DNA of 64,000 nucleotides from Sipunculus nudus (taxonomy: Eukaryota; Annelida; Sipuncula; Golfingiida; Sipunculidae), in the NCBI GenBank assembly GCA_026874595.1, contig CM049311.1, positions 78,938,453 through 79,002,452 of the forward strand. Direction: 5' to 3'. The position numbers and the translations under genes are program-made. This document shows positions 26,001-36,821 of this stretch, one piece after another. The first letter of the stretch is position 1, and each line of letters starts with the position of its first letter. The notes under the pieces are model-generated. The model had not been told where the DNA came from, did not search any database, and worked only from the letters and a program-made list of their open reading frames with translations.

Positions 26001-28737
26001 ATATAATCCCAACACTACATAGAAGGGACTTCTACGGTCAGCCAAGGAGAGCCAAGGTTCTTAGCGGCCCATCCGTGATGAACCGTGGTGAAATCCGTTA
26101 CAGTATGACCTAGGCTTATCGATGGCTTTGCACTCGGGGGGGGGGGGGGGGCTAAGAAAGTTCACCCACAAATACATTTTGACGCAAATGTGGTTATAGA
26201 TAAAAACTCGTCAACCCCTATGAGCCCCCTCCTTTTGCTGAGAATAATTAATTAAATACTGCATGGACTTTTAATCCTCCCCCTTACAGTTTTCTATTAT
26301 TATAAGTTTCAGGTGAAGATACTAACATAGGAAGGAAAACAAATAGATTGAACCTCCCGCATACGTGCCGACCTCAAAATCAGACGACAAGCAGCGACCT
26401 TGACCCTTTTGACCTGAATGATACATCCCATCTAATGGATGCCATATGGGCAAATCTGCAAGCAAGCAAATGGAAAATTTCTGGTGGTAAGATAAGTTCT
26501 ATTGTTTGTGAAAATGTGTTTGTTTCACAGACCAAAGTATAAAAATTAAAGAGTCTTTCAATATTTAGATATATTTTATCAATATCATTAATACTGGGTT
26601 GCCTTGTATGAGAGAAACAGTTTTTTATGAGTAAATTAATAAAAAATCAACTAGGATTTTATATGTCCTTGATAATCTTTATCTAGCAATTATACTGCTT
26701 TAGGTTTGAACGATACGCGGTGTAAGGAAGCATTCGTCGATACATTCGCGATCATGATGCAAAGTTGAATATTGTATCGGCATCGTCATGGGTCTTTGTA
26801 TCGAATAGATATGTTGATGATATTTGAACATCCCATGGACAAAGCACATCCGGCAATTAATAAGAGTCAACAAAAAGTCACATGAAACGTAAGGGGACAT
26901 TAGTTCCGAACCTAAACTATAATATTCCCATATGTATAGTCTGTACTGTACCGTGTGCGAAGTATCGTGGTACTTATCGTATCGTGACATAATTTATCGT
27001 TTCAACCATGATTTGTACAAACCTCTGAGAAGCAGACATTTTTTTCTGTTATAAATACATATCATGGTCATGGAAATGTAGCCAACATACTGGTCTTCAT
27101 GTATAGCCACCAGTGGAAACCCAATATGTCATGTGACCTTGTGATTTAGCACCACTTTAGCCGATAACAACCTGTTTCCACGCATCCGAGTAAGCGATAA
27201 TCGGATCATGACTGTAAATAACAAAGTCACAATGTGTCAATACCGATTTTTCTCATGCGATATTTTCATGTGACCACCCACGATTACTGAAATCCTGTGA
27301 GGGAGATCGGGGATAAATAAGCACTTTCTGCACGACTTGTTTTCAATTCATCTTCTTTTAGGCGTTGACTCCGTTAACTCGCTCGTGCTCAGATATTCCC
27401 ACAAGCTGTTTAAGGAAAACTATTAACTTATTCTCTTTATCAATGTCTGGTCGGGGTGTAAATGTACCTCAACACGTAAACGCAACAATTACGATTTCAC
27501 TTACTGACCAATATAATAAAGCAGGCAATTACATGATTACATGTGAAATATAAATAATTAATGTCGTTCAAAGTAGCATCCCTGGTAAAAAACCCTTAAT
27601 TTAAATTAAATTCAAAGAGAATTTCAAACATATATTTACCATTAGAAAGAGTGCGCTGCCACCTGTAAAATGATATGAACTAAAATTTTCTTTTTTTTCA
27701 ATTTTGATTCAATAAAAAAATTTTTAATTTCATTTTTACACATAAAATAAATGTGTCTACTAAAAGGCTGTTTTCTGTTACTAGTTGCTTATACTTGTGT
27801 ACCATTTAAAAATCTAAATTTTCAAAAATTTTATAATTTTACAGGTAAATTAATGTTAATTTATTAAAAACATGTACCATCAGAAGGGACACTTAACCAG
27901 GGTTAAAATATTGTGTACTTCATGGATCTAATGTTAATGTAAAATGACTTTTCGGTCTGTTATTTATGCATAAGGGATTTTGCTAAGGAAGCTACCTTAA
28001 GGTCATGTAACAACGATAGTTCGTCAAGGCTTATATAAAACGTTCTTTACTCAAAACTTTTTTGTAAATTCCCTATTTATTTTTAACCTTTCATGATAAT
28101 GACCATTCAGGAAAACCTAGTAACCCGGAAAAAGAATGCAACGGTGTTTCTATTTTAACTTTAATATGACCTAAGAGCAAGTAAACCCGATTGTTAAATT
28201 GGTTCCTTTTTTCCAATGACATAAATTAACCTTCCCGTATATACGGGTCAGCGAGGTCATAACGATTGAACTTAATGTGTACTGGCTGCCTCTCCCCGGT
28301 GGTGTGTTTTTATTTTAACAGTGCTTAAAACCATCTGATGACAACATTTTAGAAAATTGTCTGGAAATACATATGTTATCACAACAGCAGTCTATTGAAA
28401 TCACAACGAAAACACTATGGTCACGCGCAGGAAATTATCAAAACAGTATTGAAATTAACCATTAGGTATATATGCTTACATATATTTGTTGGCTGTGTTA
28501 ACATATAATTAAACGGTGGCAATAACCATTTCTGGCTATCAAAATATGTATTAAGTACACTAGGATGTAACTTTTAATAATCCATCCCTAATTATTTGTC
28601 TTTACTTCTACTACCTGGTACTTGGTAATTACTTGTTGTTTTATACTAAGCTGATCCGAAGAAAAAAACATTGATAATAATAATAATTATTATTATAATA
28701 ACAACAACTATAATAATAATAAAATAATAATAATATA

Positions 28738-28768
<31 letters not shown>

Positions 28769-28775
28769 AATGATG

Positions 28776-28814
<39 letters not shown>

Positions 28815-28867
28815 GATAAATAATAATAATAATGATAATAATAATAAAAACTATAATAATAATATTA

Positions 28868-28912
<45 letters not shown>

Positions 28913-31900
28913 TAGAATAATCAAAAATTTGATTAAAAAGTTCAAGTATCTAATTAACTACTCCATTGATCACCATGACTTTTTTGCATGAATAACGATC
29001 ACGGAGTGTTCCATCAGTTCCCGCGAACTGGTGGCGCCACCTGTATTTTTTTTTTTATTTTTACGAATTTTTTTCTCTATTTTGGGACCTTAAAAGAAGC
29101 TGTCAACTGTTAACAGGGCACAAATCGTAACCGCTGGACCTGGAATCTTCAATCTTGACATCAATTGAGGTCCATGAAAAGTCTCTGTGGAAACTTTAAA
29201 TAAGTTCTCTGTTACCTCTATCCTCCGAGCTATGAGGCTGGTAATTACCCCTCAGAATAATTAAAAATTTGATACAAATGTTCCAGTATCTGAATAACCT
29301 AAGCATTGATCACCATGATTCTTTGCATGAATATTGATCATGGAGTGTTCCAACAGTTCCTGCAAACTGGTGGCGCAACCTGTTTTTTGTTCTAATTTTT
29401 AAAAATTTTGTTTTCTCTTTTTTGATACCTTCAAAGAAGATGTCCACTGTTAATAGGGCACAATTCGTAATCCTTTAATCTTCTAACTTGACATCTGAAG
29501 AGTTCTGAGGAGTCTCCATGTATACCTGCGTTTAAGTCTATGTAACCGATATCCTCCTAGCAATAGGGCTCATATGTACCCCCAGAATAATTAAAAATGT
29601 AATATAAAGGCTCCAGTATCTGAACAACTAAAACATGATTCTTTGCCAGTCTAATGATCATGGAGTGTTTCAGCAGTTCCTGCAGACTGGTGGTGCCACC
29701 TGTATTTCTTCTAATTTGGTACAGCAATTGTTACTACCATGATAATGGAGGAGTTCAAAAATCGGTGACCTTGACCTTCATCTTCAAGGTCAAATCTGCA
29801 GAAATGTGAAATTTTTGTTAACCCCATACCTTTTGAAGTATTCCTCAATTTGTCCTCAAGATTGGTACACCAATTGTTCCTTCCATGTTCTCGGACAAGT
29901 TTGGAACCCGATGACCTAGACCAGGAATATCAAGGTAAAATCGGTCAAATTATAGGTATTGTCTCGTTAACACGATAACTTTTGAATTATTTCACATTTT
30001 TTTCCTCAAATTTGGTACATCATTTGTTCCTACCAAGCTCTCGGGCGAGTTTGAAACCTTAGAACCTTGACAAGGATCTTCAAAGTCAAATCAGCTGAAT
30101 TATAGTTATTTGAGGACAAAATATGAAATACTTCAAAAGTTATCTCGTCCATGAGACAACTTTTGAAGTATTTTATATTTTGTCCTCAAATTTGGTACAC
30201 CAATTGTTCTACCAAAATTTCATCGGAGTTCAAAACCAGGTGATCTTGACCTCTCTCTTTAATGTAAAATCTGCCTTTTGTGAACAGCATAAATTTTTTA
30301 GTACCGGTATTTCCAATTTTGTCTTCAAATTTGGTACACCTATTGTTACTACCAAGTTCTCAGATGAGTTTTAAACCTGGTTTTAATAAGGATCATCAAG
30401 GTCAAATCAGCCAAATTATAGTTACTGTCTTGTGAACGCAATTACTTTTGAAGGGCTGCATATTTTCCTCCAAAATTTGAAACACTCAACGTTCCTACCA
30501 AAATCTTGGATGTGTTTGATATCCCGTGACCTTGACCTTGATCTTCAAGGTCTAACCTGCTGAAATCTAGATTCATTGTTTTGAGATACTGCATATTTTA
30601 CCCCCAATGTTTTGGGATGGCCCATAGGGGGGACATATATCTGTTTTGCACTGCAAAAACCAAGCCTTTCTAGTTTCAAATTTGGACCCAGAATCTTCTT
30701 ACTTGACATTCTTAGAGTTTAATGAAAAATATCCTTGGAACTTGAAATTAGGTCATGGTTAACTATATTTTTTGCAAATTAGGGGAGAAAACATGATTTT
30801 TAATCACAAAGTGGGTCAGATGGGGCACAAATTGTATCCATTTGGCCTAAAATCCTCAAACATTACTTTCAAGGAGGTCCTTAAAAATCTCCTTGGAAAC
30901 CTGAAATGTCACTCTAGCCCATTTTCTGCAAGCTGTTGTGAAAGAACTGGATTTTAACTCTCAGTTATTCAGGAAGACACAAATGGTAGCAGCTGCATGA
31001 AGATTAAGGTCACTGTTACGCTATTTACACAGCACTTTTACTATAGGCCGACTTCCTATATCGTAAGCGCTGTTTGTTATGACCTTGTATCCTGAATTGC
31101 AACACCAGAAGGGAGCACTGTATTTTTGTCTAATCAGATGAGACCTTGTGCTGGAAGACACGGCCAAGCGAGGAATACACGGAGCCAATCATGTTCATTT
31201 CGTTTTGAGTGACAGCTCATCGCCCCGGTAACCGTCTGTACAGGCTACAGGCTCAGAGAGAATTGCCCTAGACGTGGTTTGCTTAGGGCCTTGGGCACAT
31301 AGGATGCCGGCCGGTGAGCTGTAATTCAAACGAAACATAACAACAAAGGCTGCGTGCACACCTCGCTGGCTGGTTTCATTTCTGCAGACAACAGATACAT
31401 GTCTACGCTAACACAGCCATAATGTCATAACCGAATCGGTCGATGATGCGAGAATGCAGAGGGAGCAATTAAAATTTGACCGTAATCTGATATAAAGCGG
31501 GGCTTGAAGCGCAGCTATGGGCGGAGCCAGGATGCCTGTCGAGTGTTTGATTATTGGCATCTGGTTGGCTGCTTGTCACATCATACGCACATTTCTTTCA
31601 GCGGACAACGAAATGCCATCTGGTGTCAAAATATATCATAAACGGTCAAAGCTGGCAGCGTGAAAATCAGTTGCTTCTTTAGAAGCGCAGATTTCTGCTG
31701 CCTCGGGAGCGTAGGTAACTGTAACCTATATATCTAAGGGATATTGGCAAAATGCATGATTTTGAGCACTCTGCGAGTCTTTTTGCCCATTGGTCAAGGC
31801 TCCTTTAATTCAGCTGAGCGTCATGGCCCATGGGCCACTTGTTCTATATTGACTTCCGGTATATTGTAAAATTTTATCTCTAAAATTAAAAAACAGACTG

Positions 31901-32919
31901 TTTATATGTATATGTTGAAGGTTTTGGATATTATAATGAGCCGATGGAGAAAGTAAATTCGGCCGGCTTAGATCCACATCGGAACAGGAAGAGCTCATGC
32001 GTGGTCTTGACATTTCACAGGGGGACGTCTGGAATTGGACCAGAGAACTGCCAGAGGCGGCATAGTTTTACATGTGATAAAGGTCCGTCAACAATTATTC
32101 TATTATGTTTTCTTCTTTCCTTTTTATCTACAAGTATAAAGCATCTTTCAGACCTAAGATTGACAAATTCAAAGGAAAAAATTGAATCTCTCGGTAATAT
32201 CTAATATAGTGGTATTAATTGCGACGTCGAGTATACATTTTTGTGAGGCTCTGGAGAGGGTTAAAATAACGAAAAGTATAACCTTTTAGACTCATTGCAT
32301 TTATTTCCTCAAATACAGACCTGATTTCAATTATTTTTCTTGCCACTCAATATGATGTTTATTTCTTCATGAACAAATGATTTCTATAATCTGTAGCAGC
32401 ACTGGCAGATGCACCCACAGTTCGGCGAACCGAGCGTCCCGAGTGGACCCTATTCAAAATAGTAATGGTGTCATCACTAGGGGTCGTTACTGTCTTATGT
32501 GCAAGTCTGTCGTTCTATCTGTGGCAACAGCTGAGACAAACACGGAGGTAAACCTTGTATGTCAACAAATACTTTTTTACCAGATCTATTCCACCTCAGT
32601 TATCTTAATATGATTATACCTTCATCGGGAGGCGGGGAGTTTACGTTTTGCTCTTGTATCGTTGGTTATTTTGTCTGTAAGCAACTTTACAGCATTTTTA
32701 TCATATTCTGCTAAAGAAAAGGTGTTGACGAGTTTGTACCAAAAATGATATCTGACGTTCCTGTTCATACAAAAAACTATGAAAAAGAAAGTAAACCTCA
32801 TATCCAATGTACTCAATACATCAAGAACAGACTCTGTGTTCAACATCTAAACGATGATATCTGCCTGTTCCAATACACCCATTCTAAACTGAGGATATTT
32901 CTTTAGAAGAAAGGTTCAA

Positions 32920-32967
<48 letters not shown>

Positions 32968-34784
32968 CTCAGTAATGATCGACTTTATGTACAACCTATA
33001 ATTCATCAGTTTTGGTTTTCATAACAATTTTTCTCAATCATTCAACATTCAGATCGTTTTCTTGTTTATTGTATTCTTTACTCATTGAACATTCTGTAAT
33101 ATTTTCACAATTAGTTTTACATCCACAACCTTCAAAGGTGTCATTAAAGGTGAACCTTTCTGATAAAGCATAATCCAATAAAATGTTTGTGTGCATTATC
33201 TATTGTCATTATTGTGAATATAACCCCGGGGAAAAATTGAAGCCAATTGTCCTCTTTACGCTATCATATTTTGGTCATGCTTGAGTGATTTTATTATTAC
33301 ACCCTCAATGTGATCTGTCTCGGAATTCAGGAGCCCCGGACTACTCTGTGATCAACTCTGTCCTCTGTCCGTCCGTTCGTAGTTTTACGTTACAAACCTT
33401 CAGTCTAGAGGAGCGTTAGATTTTCAATAATTTAAATGTTTTGAATGATTTTCCTATTTTTATGTTTTACAGGGAATTGATCAACTTTATCATAGGCCAT
33501 TATTGAAATGTATCACATTCCAACAATTATATCAACATATCTTCATCATGGTTGTCCTTTTCTCTCACGGTCACTGCAGGTTGCTGCCACAAGATGTCGC
33601 TGATACGCCTGACGTCATGAAGCGAGAGAAGGGGGACGCGTGTCTTCCCGGAAAATCCGAGTCCAGCACGTTTAATGATTGTCATTACGAAAAACTGGAC
33701 GAGGTCACGGCATTATCAAGGCAGTCAAAGGAACCAAACACAGTGGATACGGCTGGTACTAAATCAACTTACAGTGACGTCACACAAGAACAATACATGT
33801 CCATGAACGGAAACCAACCTAGGTACGTAGTTTTTAGCATGCATGAACATGTAGTGTTTCCCTCTATTTTGTTTAACTAGGATGATAAATGATAAATGAA
33901 ATTTTGGAATAATGGATTGAAACATTTCATATTGATACGTTGGTCCTCAATGCCAGAGCTTCCAACTTTTTTCCCAAGGGTTTCAGACCTTAGGTTTTGA
34001 CCTCTCCTTTTCCTAAATCCTGGACTCGCCCCTGCAAACTCGAAATTAAGTCAGAGTGGCGTTTAATCTTTCAGCTTAGGTGGCGAAAACTAAATTTCCA
34101 CCAATTTAAAACCAACCGTTAAAGGAACTTGTCCAGTAGGGATAAGTTTGTATCATTTGAAATCATGACTGAGTTGAAAACAAAAGACTCGTGTGTCGAT
34201 TAAAGTGACGCTTGGTGAAAGGATATGTAGTATGTCATAGATAAAAAAAAGTAGTAATACTGTTTGTACATGATAAACGTCTTAGTAGGCTAAATCAAGG
34301 AGATAAAAATCTATCTACAAAAAATGTGTAATTTTTCGTCATGTTTCTACTTAATAATCTTTCATTTCGTCCAGGTTGGATTCAATATTTTTCGTATAAA
34401 AACTCGTTGATTCTGGATCTGACCAGTACAAGTTTCTTTATATTTCACAACGATACAAATTGATATCGATATATAAGATTTCAAATAAAAGTTTCATTAT
34501 TTTAGTTAAAATGATATAGTTTTTGCGAGCAAGCTATGTATGCGTTTTCACCTTAGTGCTGTCACTGTATTTTATGAATATATAAATTCTTACAAGAAAA
34601 GGTATAAAAATGCTCGCACACATATATGAATAAATTATAAATCAATGCCTACTGCGTAACTTCCATACTATCTTACTGCACGTGAATCGTCAGTATTTCA
34701 TATTTCCAGCCATGCATGTTGTCGAAAACTGGACGGCAAGGTCGCATCAAATCTTTGTTCAATAAAATGCTACTATTTTGAAAC

Positions 34785-34844
<60 letters not shown>

Positions 34845-35464
34845 CCATACCAAGTTCTAAAATTATTTGGGAAAACAAATAAACTGACCCTCATAAAGCC
34901 GATTATTTGAGCGGGAAATTTTTTTAACGTGTTTACTCATGAAAAAAATATTAGCAAATAGGAAGTAGTATTTCCTTGTAAAAAATGTTTTGTTTTGTCT
35001 TTTTTATTTTTATAGAATAGAAGAACAATAATTGACAATAATTTTCTGTCCTATTTTCACCATGCTCATAATTATATCATGATTATTACGCGTGTTTTAG
35101 GCTTCCTCCCATCAAGAAATCTGATGTCAACCAGCGACAGAGTGATGGCAGTGGTTCTCATCATAGTAACCTGTACGAGCAGGTGACAATCATGGGGCAA
35201 CCTCCAGCGCCATCTTGTAGCAGCCGGCAAAACCTGTATAAATCGAAATCGCTGGACTTGAGTGGGACCTGTTTGGACCAGGATCACGAGTATGACGACG
35301 CTATAAGCCTTTGTAATAAAAGAAAAAAAAGCTTGGCTGTGTATAATATGGAGCAGGTTCTGATGGAATTACAGCAAAAGAGACTGAACGTTATTGCTAC
35401 TTGCTCGACAGATGGCGCTAGTGATCTCACTCCCGTAAAGGTCAACCCAGAACAGACATTTTAA
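22933..35464 (+). CDS. single-pass transmembrane receptor with ITIM-type tail (six-exon model)
   Basis: Seen: exons 22933-23002, 26313-26486, 31897-32082, 32400-32547, 33580-33822 and 35101-35464 join in phase (1,1,1,2,2) to give 394 residues. Residues 1-24 form a signal peptide. The ectodomain (25-163) has five cysteines and the sequons NQT and NDT. One transmembrane helix spans about 164-185 (IVMVSSLGVVTVLCASLSFY), followed by QLRQTRR stop-transfer charges. The 209-residue tail has tyrosines at 229 (YEKL), 257 (STYSDV), 265 (YMSM), 299 (YEQV), 320, 338 and 355. Known: S-x-Y-x-x-V is the ITIM consensus for SH2 phosphatases and YxxM binds PI3-kinase p85. Inferred: an inhibitory or dual-signalling immune-type receptor. 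The family is not recognised. The first two exons are less certain than the last four. Confidence 0.65.
23155..23545. repeat. foldback element related to the one at 10.9 kb
   Basis: ATCGCATTGTGCATCCAGCT (about 23213-23232) pairs with AGCTGGATGCACAATGCGAT (about 23347-23366), a perfect 20-bp inverted pair. The outer parts GTGTGCACAGAGC and TGAGGAGCGTAGCTT resemble 10900-11100. Confidence 0.65.
24910..26116. mobile_element. 1.2-kb TIR element in receptor intron 1
   Basis: The ends AGCCTAGGTCACACT and AGTATGACCTAGGCT are inverted copies with one mismatch, flanked on both sides by TA (24908-24909, 26117-26118). A TA target duplication suggests a Tc1/mariner-type relative. The interior shows no transposase motif. 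Secondary inverted similarity (CCATCCGTC and flanking) lies inside the ends. Confidence 0.65.
26313..26486 (+). CDS. receptor candidate exon 2 (glycosylated ectodomain)
   Basis: A good acceptor (ATTATTATAAGTTTCAG) and donor (G/GTAAGA) bound 57 full codons. The reading contains PHTCRPQNQTTSS and LNDTS, so two N-glycosylation sequons and one cysteine, then a Trp-rich end DAIWANLQASKWKISG. It enters and leaves in phase 1. Both donors GTGGTA (26484) and GTAAGA (26487) are present; only the second gives phase 1. Confidence 0.5.
26702..27006. mobile_element. foldback element rich in ATCGTATCG motifs
   Basis: The left end GGTTTGAACGATA and right end TATCGTTTCAACC are inverted with two differences. 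The interior has many GTATCG / CGATAC words. Related words recur at 41335-41490. It lies in receptor intron 2. Confidence 0.5.
28675..28915. repeat. (TAA)n microsatellite
   Basis: About 240 bp of TAA/AAT with interruptions, in receptor intron 2. Confidence 0.95.
28918..29705 (+). repeat. three tandem units of about 335 bp
   Basis: Units start at 28918, 29259 and 29589 with AATTAAAAATTTGAT and carry CATTGATCACCATGA, TGATCATGGAGTGTTCC and CTGGTGGCGCCACCTG. They are followed by a different array. Confidence 0.8.
29706..30620 (+). repeat. six degenerate tandem units with TGACCTTGACCTT words
   Basis: The phrase TCAAATTTGGTACACCAATT and variants occurs near 29715, 29860, 30014, 30192, 30335 and 30475. 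Between them are GTGACCTTGACCTT, ATCTTCAAGGTCAAAT and CGAGTTTGAAACC variants. The period is 140-180 bp. Confidence 0.75.
30109..30190. repeat. 82-bp near-perfect hairpin
   Basis: The left arm 30109-30148 (TTTGAGGACAAAATATGAAA ...) and right arm 30151-30190 (... ATATTTTGTCCTCAAA) pair at 37 of 40 positions with a two-base centre. The palindrome lies inside the TGACCTTGACCTT array and looks like a local inverted duplication. Confidence 0.8.
31491..31622 (+). promoter_or_regulatory. TATA-box promoter with alternative signal-peptide first exon
   Basis: TATAAAG at 31491 is followed 41 bases on by ATG at 31532, inside a GC-box context (GGGCGGAGCC). The ORF reads MPVECLIIGIWLAACHII and on to a cleavage-like FLSA. 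A donor-like G/GTGTCA at 31622 leaves it in phase 1, matching receptor exon 3 at 31897. Used this way it would give a 343-residue isoform lacking the glycosylated exon. The donor is poor, so this is tentative. Confidence 0.4.
31897..32082 (+). CDS. receptor exon 3 (cysteine-containing ectodomain, lectin-like end)
   Basis: It encodes DCLYVYVEGFGYY through SSCVVLTFHRG to ENCQRRHSFTCDK. The spacing C-V-V-L ... C-x5-F-x-C is that of the last third of a C-type lectin domain, and NSAGLDP resembles the NWxPGEP loop before it, but the first half of such a domain is absent. The acceptor is weak (AAAAAACAG, little pyrimidine). A second acceptor at 31920 (GTTGAAG) has the same phase. The donor is G/GTCCGT in phase 1. 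Confidence 0.65.
32400..32547 (+). CDS. receptor exon 4 (transmembrane segment)
   Basis: The acceptor is ATCTGTAGCAG. After a short stalk (ALADAPTVRRTERPEW) comes a 22-residue uninterrupted hydrophobic helix, then WQQLRQTRR, the positive-inside flank. The donor is AG/GTAAAC in phase 2. The reading frame used here is not the longest open frame on this stretch, but it is the only one giving phase continuity on both sides. Confidence 0.82.
32922..32966. repeat. (TA)n microsatellite
   Basis: Pure TA tract in receptor intron 4. Confidence 0.95.
33580..33822 (+). CDS. receptor exon 5 (cytoplasmic tail, ITIM and YxxM)
   Basis: The acceptor is CACTGCAG and the donor AG/GTACGT. The 80 codons carry CHYEKL, KSTYSDV and QYMSM, three tyrosine motifs within 37 residues. 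STYSDV fits the ITIM consensus exactly and YMSM fits the PI3-kinase p85 SH2 consensus. Base composition is clearly GC-richer than the intron on each side, as expected for coding sequence. Confidence 0.82.
34787..34841. repeat. (TA)n microsatellite
   Basis: Pure TA tract in receptor intron 5. Confidence 0.95.
35101..35464 (+). CDS. receptor exon 6 (end of cytoplasmic tail)
   Basis: The acceptor is GTGTTTTAG. It encodes 120 residues starting LPPIKKSDVNQRQ, with SNLYEQV, QNLYKSKSLDLSG, HEYDDAISL and AVYNMEQV, a helical LMELQQKRLNVIA and the end NPEQTF with TAA at 35462. Ser/Thr and Tyr are frequent, as in signalling tails. A possible polyadenylation signal AATAAA is at 36640. Confidence 0.85.
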
Positions 35465-35622
35465 ATTAACATTACCACTTCTTTTATATCTTTGTAGAGG
35501 CTTCCTTCATGGTATTTTTTCAACAGTTGTTATGATCTGTTAGTGCTTATTTTTTACGCTTATTTTAAAAATGCACATGTAAATGCTGGATATCAAAAGT
35601 GTTCATGTAAACTTTGCCTAAA

Positions 35623-36331
35623 AGCGGCGTTTACTTGGTGCGCGGTATACAGTATTCGGATTGCGGCAGCGAAACGCGGTATACGGAATGCGGTATAGAT
35701 TCGCGTGGGGTATTTATCGGGCTGGCGGTAAAGTACTGTTTTATACATCAACCCGGCTGATTAACCATTTACTTCTGTTGGCTATGCTGACATAACTTAG
35801 GTCACATTGAAGCCTGATCAGGCGGTATACCGCGCTTGGTATGCGGATCGAATTATCCCCTGATAATTCCATGTTACCACATGTCTCATGCCGCATACCG
35901 TATATCTCATACCGCGGGCCCGGTAAACACTTTGTGACAAAATAATTAGACAGAAAATAATCCTTCCCGCATACCGCTTACCGCATATCATATACCGCGC
36001 GCCCGGCTGCGTTTACATGGCGCGCGGTATCGGATATGCGGAGAGCTCTAGGAGAACCCAGAATGTGGGGGGCATTTACTTGACGGGCGTGGACTTGTAA
36101 TATCACACCCGGTAGATCAGGCCACGTAGGTCTAATACATGATGACCAGGTTCTGTGGTCGGTATACCGCCCGGCATGCGGATCCAATTCTCCACTGAGA
36201 AACCCATTTTATCACTGTCTTATACGGCATTCTGCATACCACATACCGCGGGCAACGTAAAATGGTTTATGATAAAATATCTTAAGCGAAAACAAAATCA
36301 TTTGATCATACCGCGCCAAGTAAATGCGGCT
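35623..36331. mobile_element. paired CpG-rich palindromic elements (GCGGTATACCGC type)
   Basis: The outer ends AGCGGCGTTTACTTGG and CCAAGTAAATGCGGC are inverted. At about 36008 a right-type end (ATACCGCGCGCCCGG) meets a left-type end (GCGTTTACATGGCGCGCGG), so two elements of 385 and 324 bp lie head to tail. At least a dozen ACCGC/GCGGT words, several as GGTATACC palindromes, are spread along it. It starts 159 bases after the receptor stop codon. Confidence 0.65.
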
Positions 36332-36790
36332 AGTATGTTCAGAAGGGTTAAGGAAGCACTTCTGTCTACACAGCCTTCGGCAGGCATCTTACAATGACAC
36401 AATTGAAGTGCATCAATGCCTGGGAGCCAACGAAATGTGGTCTGGAAAAAGAAATAAGCGTTAGCATAGGTGGCGGAAATGTGTTTTGGGAGGGGAGCCT
36501 GGTCCCTGTTAATTTAATCAAAATATATTTGTTAGAATGTTACTTAAATGTAAATAAGGTTTGAAGGCATATATGATCCTAAAGGACGTATCTAGCCCTG
36601 CCTTGGCTTTGGTATTAAATTTTGCTACTAAATGCGTACAATAAAACGTGATTCAATGAACCGATAGCCGTAACTCGGTGCCAGCTCTTGTCACAGTCGG
36701 CCAGAGAGCCGTAATTTAGTTATATTATTTGCCACGAGGTGGCAGCACCTGTTCTAAGCAGTGCGGCACAATAACAGAAAATTTGATGCC

Positions 36791-36792
<2 letters not shown>

Positions 36793-36821
<29 letters not shown>
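36793..36821. repeat. poly(T) tract
   Basis: 29 consecutive T. It could be the A-tail of a minus-strand retroelement, but no body is recognised upstream. Confidence 0.85.

Noticed and set aside
27362-27553. Ig-like exon ending DQYNKAGNYMITC after TTCTTTTAG
   Set aside because: The resemblance is short, the phase does not fit the receptor exons and no donor follows before the stop.
28918-30620. Regular repeats that could suggest a CRISPR-like array
   Set aside because: Units are long, diverged and contiguous, with no unique spacers, and the DNA is clearly animal.
33503-33579. 5' extension of the receptor tail exon to an upstream ATG at 33503
   Set aside because: The added segment lies before a good acceptor (CACTGCAG), and only splicing at 33580 preserves the frame from the transmembrane exon.
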